Source: Bacteroidota bacterium
Lineage (GTDB): Bacteria > Bacteroidota > Bacteroidia > Chitinophagales > UBA10324
Reading direction: 5' to 3'
Assembly (NCBI GenBank): GCA_014190575.1
Contig: BJGQ01000002.1
Span: forward strand, 131,507-195,506
Length of the DNA: 64,000 bases
Positions 1-9,327 of this stretch are shown piece after piece. The stretch's first letter is position 1; each line of letters opens with the position of its first letter. Under the pieces are notes generated by a model. It saw only the letters and a list, made by a program, of their open reading frames with translations, was not told the origin of the DNA and ran no database searches. Position numbers and translations under genes: made by a program.

Positions 1-65
1 TGCTCGCGAAAAGATTTTTCGAGATTCGAAATTGAAAAGGATAAATAAATGAAAGCGCAAATGCG

Positions 66-470
66 TGCTATCAGGTTATGCAATGGCCAGCGCAATGCTT
101 CTGACACAAGTAGCAATGTTGCTATCAGGCAAAGGAAATGTTCGGAAGCCGACAATAATGTTGAGGGTAGCCAAAGTGAAAGTGAAACGATGTCATTTAT
201 TAATTTATTTGACGAGCGGTAATTAGCGGAGCCTCTCCAAAGAGGTTGATGACCGGCAAAGGTAAGTTGCGGAGGCCAATAGCAATGTTGCAAACAGGCA
301 AAGTAAATCAGAGATAGTCATCATGAATGTCATCAGAAGTCAAAGGAATTTCGCTTAAGCCAATAGCAAGGATGCCGTCAGGAAAAGCAAATCTTCGGAG
401 GCAGTTAGCACTATTGACAGCCAAGTGCGCAGTACTGATGAAGCTTCTTGCAATGTTGTTTATCAGTTAG
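66..470 (+). repeat. Decayed 42-bp (14-codon) periodic array
   Basis: Units of 41-44 bp follow each other, with boundaries near 108, 151, 192, 234, 278, 320, 362, 403 and 445. The best units share AATAGCAATGTTGC, then (A)TCAGGCAAAG, then TTCGGAGGC. Forty-two bases is 14 codons, and translation gives a recurring E-A-N-S-N-V-A-x-R-Q-S-K-S-S pattern. The reading frame shifts (frame 1 up to the TAA at 220, frame 2 from about 272) and stops interrupt it. An open stretch at 49-222 (57 codons, ATG start) covers the first units. This looks like the remains of a repetitive coding sequence, or a non-coding array of coding origin. No function can be assigned. Confidence 0.6.
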
Positions 471-538
471 TTAGTTCGTTTTACATCAATTTCACTTCAT
501 AAATCAATTTTCTTCATTTAAAAACAAACACCAAACAC

Positions 539-1474
539 ATGTCAACAATTTCACGCAAGAAACCGAACTCCATTGATGGTCGTTTTTCGGCCCTTCAAAA
601 AGCAAAGAACAGGCACGATTCAGTTCCGCCTGCACAAGATGTGCTCACTGCAGCCACTGTTACACGGCTCGATTTAATTTTTCCGAAATACCAAACCGCC
701 ATGAATGATCTGGCGGTTGCAAAAGCTGCATCGGGCACCAGCACCGGAACCAATTCGCCTGCACTTGCAAAAAGCGCTTTGTTTACCAATCACTTCATTC
801 AGGTATTTAACTTAGGGGTTACACGCGGTGTTTATACAAAGGAACAACGCGCATTTTTTGGTCTCGATATAAATCAGGCAAGTGTGCCCGACCTTAAAAG
901 CGAGGCCGATGTGCTCATGTGGGGACAAAAACTAAAGGACGGCGACCCGCTTCGTGTTACAGCCGGTGGTGCTGCCATGGCCAATCCAACAATTGCACAA
1001 TGCAATACTGCTTACGATGGTTTTGTAACAATCAATAACGCTCACCTTACTACAAAAGAATCGTTTGACCTTGCACAGGAAGCATTGGATGCGCTTACTA
1101 CCGAAGCCGATAGAGTGATACTAAAGGTCTGGGATGAGGCCGAAACTTTTTACAACGAAGAAACACCTGCCAGCATGCGCAATAACTGCCGCTTATGGGG
1201 AGTGGTGTATGTAAGCCAGGGACCGGCTGCAATAGTTAATATTACTGTTGAAGATAATGTAACCGGCGTGCCGATCACCACGGCATTCGCAAAAATTGAA
1301 GGAGTAAATGACGAAAAACCGGTTGATGCTGATGGAAAAGTAAAACTAACCACACATGTGGTGGGTGATGAAATACTGGTGGCCAATGCCCCCGATTACA
1401 TTGAAAATAAAATACCGCAAACCATTGAAGAAGGCGGCATTTACGATGTGGTGATTAAGCTGACACATGTTTAG
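539..1474 (+). CDS. Unrecognised 311-aa protein with a C-terminal carboxypeptidase-regulatory-like domain
   Basis: I do not recognise a family for the first 230 residues, which are mostly helical, without a signal peptide, and rich in Ala and Thr. Residues from about 235 to 311 read as a small beta-sandwich like the CarboxypepD_reg/transthyretin fold (IVNITVEDNVTGVPI, then DADGKVKLTTHVVG, then YDVVIKL at the end). The ATG at 539 follows an AT-rich leader. Base composition is visibly more GC-rich than the genes that follow, with codons such as GCC, GGC and CGC in frequent use, so a different origin is possible. It lies between a decayed repeat array and a strong terminator and appears monocistronic. 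Confidence 0.75.
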   Translation: MSTISRKKPNSIDGRFSALQKAKNRHDSVPPAQDVLTAATVTRLDLIFPKYQTAMNDLAVAKAASGTSTGTNSPALAKSALFTNHFIQVFNLGVTRGVYTKEQRAFFGLDINQASVPDLKSEADVLMWGQKLKDGDPLRVTAGGAAMANPTIAQCNTAYDGFVTINNAHLTTKESFDLAQEALDALTTEADRVILKVWDEAETFYNEETPASMRNNCRLWGVVYVSQGPAAIVNITVEDNVTGVPITTAFAKIEGVNDEKPVDADGKVKLTTHVVGDEILVANAPDYIENKIPQTIEEGGIYDVVIKLTHV

Positions 1475-1502
1475 GTAGCGCAAAATTTTTGTTTCAAAGT
1501 TC

Positions 1503-1545
1503 AAAGTCCTGTCACCCGCATTTGTGTCAGGACTTTTTTATTTTT
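1503..1545 (+). terminator. Rho-independent terminator of the 311-aa gene
   Basis: The arms AGTCCTG-T-CAC and GTG-T-CAGGACT pair around an 8-base loop with one T/T mismatch and are followed by a T-rich run. It lies about 30 bp after the stop codon of the upstream gene. Confidence 0.8.
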
Positions 1546-1593
1546 AAGCAACACATATAAATTTTTAAATAGATTTCTCTCTAGTCAATTTAA

Positions 1594-1698
1594 CTCCCTC
1601 TCCATTTTCATATCCATCTCCGATTGATAGTTGCGCGCCGAAAAATGGAGAGGGTGGTTTCTCTTGTGGCTAACTGTTAGTTGCGCGCGGGTGAGGCA
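1594..1698 (+). repeat. Palindromic intergenic repeat, copy 1
   Basis: The 105-bp unit begins CTCCCTCTCCATTTTC, has its inverted partner GAAAAATGGAGAGGGTGG about 45 bp later, and ends with GCGCGGGTGAGGCA. Compared with the copy at 1889-1992 I count about eight differences. It resembles REP-like intergenic repeats with a GAGAGGGTG...GGTGAGG core. Confidence 0.75.
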
Positions 1699-1741
1699 AA
1701 TGATTAATTGCCGCAATAGCAGAAAACTTCACTCCTTAGTT

Positions 1742-1843
1742 CCTCACCCACGCCTGATAGACAAGTAAGTTAATCAAACACACCCTCTCCATTTTCAGAG
1801 TTATTTCAGAAGTAAAAGTTATGGATGGAAAACAGAGAGGGAG
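1742..1843 (-). repeat. Palindromic intergenic repeat, copy 2 (inverted, diverged)
   Basis: Read on the minus strand, this stretch shows CTCCCTCTCTGTTTTC, then GAAAATGGAGAGGGTG, then GCGTGGGTGAGG, the same order of elements as copies 1 and 3. The material between the arms is unrelated to the other two copies, so only the outer elements are conserved. Confidence 0.6.
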
Positions 1844-1888
1844 TTTCACCTCATTCAGAGCAGTAGTTTTTCTCTTTTGTTTATTCCA

Positions 1889-1992
1889 CTCCCTCTCCAT
1901 TTTCATATCCAACTCCGATTGATAGTTGTGCGCCGAAAATGGAGAGGGTGGATTCTCTTGTCGCTGACTGTTAGTTGAGCGTGGGTGAGGCA
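1889..1992 (+). repeat. Palindromic intergenic repeat, copy 3
   Basis: It has the same orientation and nearly the same sequence as copy 1, with both arms of the palindrome intact and the GTGGGTGAGGCA tail. The rest of 1475-2150 holds no gene I can support; reading frames through it follow the repeats and do not look like proteins. Confidence 0.75.
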
Positions 1993-2150
1993 GTGATTTT
2001 GTTTTGTGACCCATCGGTGACAATAAAACTTTGCATCTGCAATATTCTGTTTACTTTTAGGAGATAAATAATTTCATTATAAAAAACACATTTATACTTC
2101 GCAAGTTATTTTCTTCAATTTCTTTAATAGGTAAAATCAACCTTGGTCAA

Positions 2151-4085
2151 ATGAAAAGACATTATAAACTTATTGTGGTTTTTACCAGTGTTATTTTTTT
2201 ACTTTCAGGAGGTAAAGCAATTGCTCAGCCTTTTGCTGACTTTGTTTGGAATCCTAGTATTCCAATTGTAAATCAAACAGTAGATTTTACTAACCAGAGT
2301 TTCGGAACAATTGTTAGTTCTTATTGGGATTTTGGTGGCGGATGCACCCCAAATTATTCTACACTACAAGACCCAACTGTTATTTTTGATTCAGCAGGTA
2401 ATTATGTTGTCTCACTTACTGTTTATGATAATTTTGGGGATAGCAGCACAAATGCTTTAATGATTATTGTTTTTGATTCAGGCACGACCAATTCAAATTA
2501 TTTCTATACATACATTATTGCTTCCAATCCAAACTGTTCTAATAATGGATCATTAACTGCTAATATTTATGGAGGCATACAACCAGTCTATTTTTATTGA
2601 AGCAATGGTGATACAACACAAACCATAATAGATTTGGGGGCTGGAAATTATTCAGTGACAGTTACGGATGATTCAGGTCAAATTCATTATGGAGCCTATA
2701 CTTTATATTCTTCTTGCTATAATGTTTTGGAAGGGTATATTTTTGAAGACTTAAACAGCAACTGCATTTCAGATTCAGGAGAAACACCTTTACTCGATGT
2801 ATATGTAACGGCAAGCAATGGAAGCCAGAGTTATTATGGAAATGCTGATGCAAACGGAAAATACTCCATCAACATTCCAGCTGCAGGTACATATACTGTA
2901 AGTGCCTATTCATATAATTGGGGTTACGGCAGTTGCGGAAACTTAACACCATGCGGTGGCAATACAGTTACATTTTCATCAGTAGGAGATACCTCATCAG
3001 AAAACAATTTTACAAATACATCAACCGGCAATCACGATTTAGGAATTTATGCAACATGGTCCGGAGCAAATCCGGGCTTTCAAATGCACTTCAATTTGTA
3101 TCCATATGATTTCTCCTCTACACAATTTACAGGATTAGAATATGTTACCTTTCAATATGATCCACAGTTAGTATTCGATTCAAGCAACAATGCGCAGGTT
3201 GCCAATAACAGTTTAACACATACTTTATCCTGGGTAGGCGCAAATGTTCCTTCATGGTTTTTTGGTGGAACTCCAATCACCTGTTACTTCACTGTTCCGG
3301 TTACCACACCAACTAACTACATTGTTCAATCTGATTTTTATATTAGTCCTGTAATAAACGATTGCGATACCAGCAATAACCACCTGCATACATCAGACAT
3401 TGTAACCGGTAGCTTTGACCCCAACGAAAAAACAGTTTCGCCCGCCGGAAATATTTCAACTGCTGATTCTGTTTTAACATATAATATCCACTTCCAAAAT
3501 ACAGGCAACGATACCACACACTTTGTAATCGTGACCGATACATTACCATCAGCACTCGACCCAACCACTGTAGTAAACCTTGCAGCAAGCGCGCCGTTCA
3601 GCGAGTTCAGTGTATCAGGCGCCGGAGTGTTGAAATGGGTTTTCAATCCAATGTTTCTACCCGACAGCGCAACCAACGAACCTGCAAGCAAGGGCTTCGT
3701 TATGTTCAAAATAAAAGTGAAACCTAACTTGCCATTCGGCACAACCATCAATAACAAAGCGAGTATTTATTTTGATTACAACCCTGCAGTAATAACCAAC
3801 TACGCAACTAACTCAATTATCAATGGAGTAGAGGAGTTAACAGTGAATAGTGAACAGTTAATAGTGTATCCGAATCCTGCCACTGACCAACTCACCATAT
3901 TCAGCAACAAGCAAAGCATAAATACTTTGGTCATCACCGATGTGTTAGGGCGAGTAATTTATTCTGATATGGTCAATACAAAATCTGCCAACCTCAATGT
4001 GAGTTCATTTTCTGCGGGTGTTTACTTTGTTAAAGTGCAGCTGCAAAACGGTGATGTGGAAGTGAAAAGATTTGTGAAGGAATAA
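2151..4085 (+). pseudogene. T9SS-exported PKD/SprB-repeat protein interrupted by one in-frame TGA
   Basis: One 645-codon frame runs through the whole interval with a single internal stop, TGA at 2598-2600 (codon 150). Domains in order: signal peptide (1-25, ending IAQ); PKD domain (about 28-120); SprB repeat (about 128-185); SdrD-B/prealbumin-like domain (from LEGYIFEDLNSN); a DUF7619-type domain starting GSFDPNEKTVSPAG; and a type A T9SS sorting domain beginning VYPNPATDQL. The stop lies exactly where SprB repeats carry Trp: Y-F-Y-stop-S-N-G here, against Y-L-W-S-N-G repeatedly in the protein at 59863. A TGG to TGA change explains it. Without readthrough, the product loses its sorting signal and could not be attached by the type IX system. 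Sequencing error is the main alternative. TGA is an ordinary stop in this genome. Confidence 0.8.
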
Positions 4086-4229
4086 CCATTTTCAGGGCAC
4101 AATTATTCAATTGATTGGAGGTTAAAATTTTTAACTTCAACAATTAGCATTTCTTATTCAGCATTCATTTTACAATAACACATTGTTTTATTTATGTTTG
4201 GCAGGTTATAAATTAAACCCAATACCATT

Positions 4230-5366
4230 TTGAAATCAGCTGAAGATCCACGCTACTTTCCGCAGCTAACAGGTGTGCGCGCTATGGCAGCTTTCATGGT
4301 TTATTTGTTTCACTTTAATCCGTTTGCAAGCAAATTCTTTCCTCCTTTCGTCAATAGTTTTTTTCACGAGTTTCATATCGGAGTAAATTTATTCTTTGTG
4401 CTAAGTGGCTTTCTTATCTGTTATCGCTACTACGATTCGTATTTGTTTAACCGCAAATGGTTTTATGGTTTTACGGTTCGCAGGGTTGCGCGCATATATC
4501 CTGTTTATTTGTTAATCACCACCGTTACATTCATTGCGTTTTACTTTCAAAACAAATTTGAATTCAACAGCCTCATTGCACAGTATATTTTAAACATCAC
4601 CTTCCTTAGAGGGTTTTTTGAAGGGCTTCATTTTTCAGGTGTGGTACAAGGCTGGTCATTGACTGTTGAAGAGTGCTTTTATTTTTCTGCGCCATTAATT
4701 TTTCTGTTCTCAAAAAGAATGAAACTTTATGTTCAGCCAATTATGCTGTTGTTAACCGGAATTATTTTAGTGCTTATATTCCGGCAGATTCCATTTCATG
4801 GTTTCTTCGGAAGCATGCGATTCATGCTTGGATATACTTTTTTTGGAAGGTGCATTGAATTTTATTGCGGTATCTATTTAGCGCTGCATTATAAGAAACG
4901 ACAAAACAATTCAATTGAAAATAAAAATAGCAATAGTCTTTATACCATTTTAGGAATGGGGTCCATCATTTTATGCATGAGTGTTTTCGCATGGGTGGGC
5001 GAATTCTCTTTTGCTTCCGGAAATATTAAAGAAGTTGGATTACTCATCAACGATTTGTTTATGCCTTTTGGAATAGCATTGTTCTTTTGGGGTTTACTAA
5101 CTGAGCACTCTCTAATTCGCAGAGTGCTTTCCACTCCGATATTTGATTTGCTTGGAAAAAGTTCATATGTATTCTACCTCATTCACATGGGAGTAATTCA
5201 GCAGTTGGTGGTGCATACTATTCCCGGTTCGGCGCTTATAAAAAAGGCATTGGCATTTGTTGTTCTTAATATTCTATCTATTCTGATTTATAAATTGATT
5301 GAATCCCCAATGAACAAATGGATTAAAAAAACAGCTCTTCCGAAAAAGCAAATTGAGTTTAGTTAA
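4230..5366 (+). CDS. Acyltransferase family 3 membrane protein (OafA/YrhL type)
   Basis: Integral membrane acyltransferase of about 10 predicted transmembrane segments, normal in length (378 aa). Family signs are the N-terminal YFPQLTGVRAMAAFMVYLFH with its conserved His, an RVARIYPVYLL segment, and the W-S-L-T-V-E-E-C-F-Y motif at about residue 145. Members transfer acetyl or other acyl groups onto surface polysaccharide or lipid; the substrate cannot be read here. The start is taken at TTG 4230, because in-frame ATG codons lie only inside the conserved domain. A TATGTTTG element at 4193-4200 fits a Bacteroidota -7 box. It stands alone between secreted-protein genes. Confidence 0.85.
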   Translation: MKSAEDPRYFPQLTGVRAMAAFMVYLFHFNPFASKFFPPFVNSFFHEFHIGVNLFFVLSGFLICYRYYDSYLFNRKWFYGFTVRRVARIYPVYLLITTVTFIAFYFQNKFEFNSLIAQYILNITFLRGFFEGLHFSGVVQGWSLTVEECFYFSAPLIFLFSKRMKLYVQPIMLLLTGIILVLIFRQIPFHGFFGSMRFMLGYTFFGRCIEFYCGIYLALHYKKRQNNSIENKNSNSLYTILGMGSIILCMSVFAWVGEFSFASGNIKEVGLLINDLFMPFGIALFFWGLLTEHSLIRRVLSTPIFDLLGKSSYVFYLIHMGVIQQLVVHTIPGSALIKKALAFVVLNILSILIYKLIESPMNKWIKKTALPKKQIEFS

Positions 5367-5471
5367 TTACTAATCAATTCACTTTTCAATTTTGCTTTGG
5401 TTTTTCTTCAGCTGCATTAATTATTTCCTCATTTAGCTTTTCAACTATTTGTTTTTTCAATCTTGCTTATA

Positions 5472-5500
5472 TTGATACTTGTTTTGAACTATTACATTTG
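5472..5500 (+). promoter_or_regulatory. Bacteroidota-type promoter for pruA
   Basis: TTG at 5472-5474 and TACATTTG at 5493-5500 are separated by 18 bp, matching the TTG/TAnnTTTG pattern. The ATG follows 22 bp after the -7 element. Confidence 0.6.
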
Positions 5501-5522
5501 CCGCTCAAAATAAATTGAGCAA

Positions 5523-7154
5523 ATGAGCAATGGATTTTATAAAGTTCCGATAGCAGTTAACGAACCGGTATTAAACTATGCAGCAGGATCGGCAGAGAAA
5601 TTGGCACTGAAGGCGGCATTAAAAAAATTAAAATCTGAAACGGCTGATCTTCCAATGATTATTGGCGGAAAAGAAATACGCACCGGAAAAACAGCAGAGA
5701 TGCGACCTCCACATGAGATAAAACATTTATTAGGTACTTATCACAAGGGTGAAGCAATTCATGTAAACAACGCAATAGATGCTTCATTAAAAGCAAAACA
5801 CAATTGGGAGCACATGCCATGGGAAAGTCGCGCTGCTATATTTTTAAAAGCAGCAGACTTATTAGCCGGTCCTTACCGCGCAAAGATTAATGCCGCAACA
5901 ATGTTGTGTCAATCCAAGAATGCTTTTCAGGCAGAGATAGATGCCGCTTGTGAGTTAATTGATTTTCTTCGGTTCAATGTGCAGTTCATGACTGAAATTT
6001 ATTCGCAGCAACCGCAATCATCAAAAGGAATATGGAATAGAACAGAACATCGCCCACTTGAAGGATTCACCTTTGCCATTACTCCATTCAACTTCACAGC
6101 CATTGCCGGAAATCTTCCTACATGTATGGCCATGATGGGAAATACTGTTGTATGGAAATGTGCCAACGCACAAATTTATTCTGCCTATGTAATTATGGAA
6201 GTATTGCGCGAAGCCGGATTACCTGATGGAGTTATTAATTTAGTTTACACTCCTGGCCCGGTAACAGGTGATATTATTTTCGGCCATAAAGATTTTGCAG
6301 GAATTCATTTCACCGGTTCAACTGAAGTGTTTCAAGGATTCTGGAAAACAATCGGAACAAATATTTCCCGATATAAAACTTATCCGAGAATAGTAGGAGA
6401 GACGGGAGGAAAAGATTTTGTAATGGTGCATCCGAGCGCTGATGCTTCTGCTGTTGCTACAGCTTTAAGTCGCGGTGCATTTGAATACCAGGGGCAAAAA
6501 TGTTCGGCTGCATCACGCGCTTACATTCCTTCTAACTTATGGAAAGAAGTTTCGGAAAGAATGGTTGCTGATATCCGTAGTATGAAAATGGGAAGCACCG
6601 AAGATTTTACCAATTACATAAACGCGGTGATTGATGAAAAGAGTTTCGATAAACTTTCTGGATACATTGATAGTGCAAAAGCATCGAATGAAGCAAAGAT
6701 TATTGCAGGTGGAAATTACAATAAGACAGAAGGATATTTTATACAGCCAACAGTAATACAAACCGAAAATCCGAATTATGTAACCATGTGCGATGAGTTG
6801 TTTGGACCTGTGCTCTCCATTTATGTTTACGATGAAACTAAGTTTGAAGAAACATTAAACATAGTTGACAACACATCCGCATATGCATTAACAGGAAGTA
6901 TTATTTCGCGCGACAGAAGTGCAATTGATGTAGCAACAAAAAGTTTGAGCCATGCAGCTGGTAATTTTTACATTAACGATAAACCAACTGGAGCTGTTGT
7001 TGGTCAACAGCCATTTGGTGGCGCAAGAGCATCGGGCACAAATGATAAAGCCGGTAGTGCAATAAATTTATTGCGTTGGGTTTCGCCACGAAGCATAAAG
7101 GAAACTTTCGTTACGCCAACCGATTATCGTTATCCGTTTTTGAATGAATCATAA
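5523..7154 (+). CDS. pruA: L-glutamate gamma-semialdehyde (1-pyrroline-5-carboxylate) dehydrogenase
   Basis: Oxidises glutamate semialdehyde, in equilibrium with pyrroline-5-carboxylate, to glutamate with NAD; this is the second step of proline catabolism and part of arginine breakdown. The 543-aa length fits the stand-alone P5CDH group. The aldehyde dehydrogenase fold is clear: the TPFNFTAIAGNL and FTGSTEVFQGF cofactor motifs, general base Glu293 in GETGGKDF, and nucleophile Cys327 in YQGQKCSAASRAY. The C-terminal QQPFGGARASGTNDKAG segment is typical of this subfamily. No proline dehydrogenase gene lies nearby. The gene has its own promoter-like element and looks monocistronic. Confidence 0.93.
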   Translation: MSNGFYKVPIAVNEPVLNYAAGSAEKLALKAALKKLKSETADLPMIIGGKEIRTGKTAEMRPPHEIKHLLGTYHKGEAIHVNNAIDASLKAKHNWEHMPWESRAAIFLKAADLLAGPYRAKINAATMLCQSKNAFQAEIDAACELIDFLRFNVQFMTEIYSQQPQSSKGIWNRTEHRPLEGFTFAITPFNFTAIAGNLPTCMAMMGNTVVWKCANAQIYSAYVIMEVLREAGLPDGVINLVYTPGPVTGDIIFGHKDFAGIHFTGSTEVFQGFWKTIGTNISRYKTYPRIVGETGGKDFVMVHPSADASAVATALSRGAFEYQGQKCSAASRAYIPSNLWKEVSERMVADIRSMKMGSTEDFTNYINAVIDEKSFDKLSGYIDSAKASNEAKIIAGGNYNKTEGYFIQPTVIQTENPNYVTMCDELFGPVLSIYVYDETKFEETLNIVDNTSAYALTGSIISRDRSAIDVATKSLSHAAGNFYINDKPTGAVVGQQPFGGARASGTNDKAGSAINLLRWVSPRSIKETFVTPTDYRYPFLNES

Positions 7155-7206
7155 TAATATTTTCTTGAATCAGTAATACACTTTAAAATAAATTAATGAC
7201 ATTGTG

Positions 7207-7235
7207 TTGAAGCATCATATTCATTCTTACCTTTC
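7207..7235 (+). promoter_or_regulatory. Bacteroidota-type promoter for the CHU_C protein gene
   Basis: TTG at 7207-7209 and TACCTTTC at 7228-7235 lie 18 bp apart. One base differs from the TAnnTTTG consensus. The spacing to the ATG is 55 bp. Confidence 0.5.
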
Positions 7236-7290
7236 GTACCTGTAAAGTTGTTTAATGAATTCAAAGGCTCTCTGAGGCTTAAAAATCAAA

Positions 7291-9192
7291 ATGAAAAGTA
7301 TGAATAAAAAATTTTTCCTTCTTTCAATTATTAGTTTAATAAGCTTTTCATCTTTTGCTACCCATATTATCGGAGGAGATATTACTTACAAGTGCCTAGG
7401 AAATAATTTGTATCAATTTACAGTAAAAATTTATCGTGATTGTTACAATGGGGTGCCTCCACTTGATAGTCCTGCCCATTTTACTATTTACAAGAATCTT
7501 GATAATACCTATGAAACACTTGATGCATTTTTTACAACCGACACAATAATTCCACCTGTTTCTCCAAGCCCTTGTTTAACTGTTCCACCTGAGATTTGTG
7601 TGGAAGAAGGTACTTATATTTTTTATAAAACTTTGCTTCCATCACCTGGCGGTTATACTATTGCCTACCAAAGGTGTTGCAGAAATGGAAGCATTTTAAA
7701 TATAACTTCACCAGGAGCCACTGGTGCAACTTATACTTGTGAAATAAATGATGCATGTTTATCACTCTGTAATAACAGTGCCTATTTTAAAAATTATCCT
7801 CCAATTGTTATTTGTGCCAACCAACCTTTAGTTTTTGATCACTCAGCAATTGACCCTGATGGTGATGAATTAGTTTATGAATTATGTCAACCGTTCAGTG
7901 GAGCCGAAGTAGATAACCAGCCTATTGTGGCGAGTCTTCCTCCTTATACTGGCGTATCATATGTATCTCCATATACCTATTCAAATCCGATGGATGGTTC
8001 ACCTCCTCTTGCGATTGATCCTGTTACAGGTTTGCTCACTATTATCCCAACTCAATTAGGCCAGTTTGTTGTAGGTATTTGTGTTAACGAATTTCGTAAC
8101 GGAGTTTTTTTAGGGAGGCATCTCCGCGATTTTCAATTCAATGTTGTTGATTGTCATCCAAGTGTTGTTGCTGCTATTCCTTCCTTATTAAATAATTGTT
8201 CAGGGTTTAGTTTTTCTTTTCAAAACAATAGCTATCCGGTTAGTAATATAACAGGTTATCATTGGGACTTTGGAGTGGCGGGTATTAATAGTGATACGGC
8301 AAATGTTGAATTTCCAACCTACACTTATTCTGATACCGGAATTTATACTTTAACACTTATTGTTTATTCTCCAATTCCATTGTGTAATGACACTGGAACG
8401 GCGCAGGTATATGTATATCCGAATTTAACCGGAGGATTTATTTCAACGGATGGATGCCGAAATGATATTATAAATTTTCAGGACACTTCTGTTTCTACTT
8501 ATGCTGACATAAATGATTGGCTCTGGACTTTTGGAGATGGAGATTCTTCTACAATTCAGAATCCGACTCACAGTTATCCTAATTCGGGTATTTATAATAT
8601 TAAATTAATTATTCAAACGGAGAAGGGTTGTTCGGATACAATAAATCATGTTGTTACAATTTATTCTTCCCCGATTTTATTAACCTCTCCTAAAGATACT
8701 ACCATTATTTTTGGAACCTCAACAAACATATTGTGCACAGTTGATATTATCGGGTGCACATTTTCATGGTATCCGGTTGATGGCTTAAGTGATACAACTG
8801 TTTTAAATCCGGTAGCAACACCTACTGTAACAACAACCTATTACATCACTGTTATTTCACCTGATGGTTGCAAAACAATAGATTCAATTATTGTGAGAGT
8901 TAATTTTATACCGAATGTTAATATTCCAACAGCTTTTTCACCAAACAACGATGGCGTGAATGATTTCTTTCATCCATTGATTAAAGGGGTGGTTGAAAAT
9001 GTTGATTTCAGAATTTACAATCGATGGGGCGAACTAATTTATCAAAGTACCGATGCATTTGCTCCCGGATGGAATGGAACATATAAAGGTGTGCCACAGG
9101 AAATAGGCGTATATGTTTTTGTATTTAATTGCAAAGCTGCGGTAACAGGAACCCCGCATAACTTTAAAGGAAATGTAACCTTGCTTCGATAA
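7291..9192 (+). CDS. PKD-domain protein with gliding-motility (CHU_C, type B) T9SS C-terminus
   Basis: Secreted 633-aa surface protein. It has a signal peptide (1-23, hydrophobic, ending SSFATHIIGG), then about 250 residues of Cys-rich beta structure beginning with the THIIGGDITYKC pattern common in Bacteroidota exported proteins. Two PKD domains follow, each with a Y-x-W-x-F-G type core (YHWDFG near residue 323 and WLWTFGDGDSS near residue 410). A further Ig-like domain precedes the CHU_C sorting domain that starts IPTAFSPNNDGVNDFF and contains FRIYNRWGELIY. Type B domains direct export by the type IX system, usually with a PorP/SprF-type partner, which is not in the window. Function is likely surface adhesion or matrix; the ligand is unknown. 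Confidence 0.88.
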   Translation: MKSMNKKFFLLSIISLISFSSFATHIIGGDITYKCLGNNLYQFTVKIYRDCYNGVPPLDSPAHFTIYKNLDNTYETLDAFFTTDTIIPPVSPSPCLTVPPEICVEEGTYIFYKTLLPSPGGYTIAYQRCCRNGSILNITSPGATGATYTCEINDACLSLCNNSAYFKNYPPIVICANQPLVFDHSAIDPDGDELVYELCQPFSGAEVDNQPIVASLPPYTGVSYVSPYTYSNPMDGSPPLAIDPVTGLLTIIPTQLGQFVVGICVNEFRNGVFLGRHLRDFQFNVVDCHPSVVAAIPSLLNNCSGFSFSFQNNSYPVSNITGYHWDFGVAGINSDTANVEFPTYTYSDTGIYTLTLIVYSPIPLCNDTGTAQVYVYPNLTGGFISTDGCRNDIINFQDTSVSTYADINDWLWTFGDGDSSTIQNPTHSYPNSGIYNIKLIIQTEKGCSDTINHVVTIYSSPILLTSPKDTTIIFGTSTNILCTVDIIGCTFSWYPVDGLSDTTVLNPVATPTVTTTYYITVISPDGCKTIDSIIVRVNFIPNVNIPTAFSPNNDGVNDFFHPLIKGVVENVDFRIYNRWGELIYQSTDAFAPGWNGTYKGVPQEIGVYVFVFNCKAAVTGTPHNFKGNVTLLR

Positions 9193-9327
9193 AAAACTGA
9201 AAGGAGTTAGTAAAATTCCATTGCAATATTGAACTAACATTTTCATACGCACATACTCAGGAATATTCATTATTTTCTATTCAAATACTCATCAATAAAA
9301 AATTTAGATTTGCTGCATTAATAAATT

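Noticed and set aside
66..470. CRISPR array
   Set aside because: Units are contiguous and degenerate, with no unique spacers of constant length and no cas genes.
1736..2023. Minus-strand 95-codon reading frame
   Set aside because: It follows the palindromic repeats, has no homology signs and lacks a credible start context.
2600..2634. TGA at 2598 read as tryptophan (alternative genetic code)
   Set aside because: TGA ends other complete genes here at family-normal length, such as the SDR gene (stop 15853-15855), mlaE (16816-16818) and the active M16 gene (58100-58102).
2634..4085. Second half of the broken T9SS client as a separate gene
   Set aside because: It is in phase with the upstream frame, starts in the middle of a SprB repeat and has no signal peptide, so it is the 3' part of one gene.
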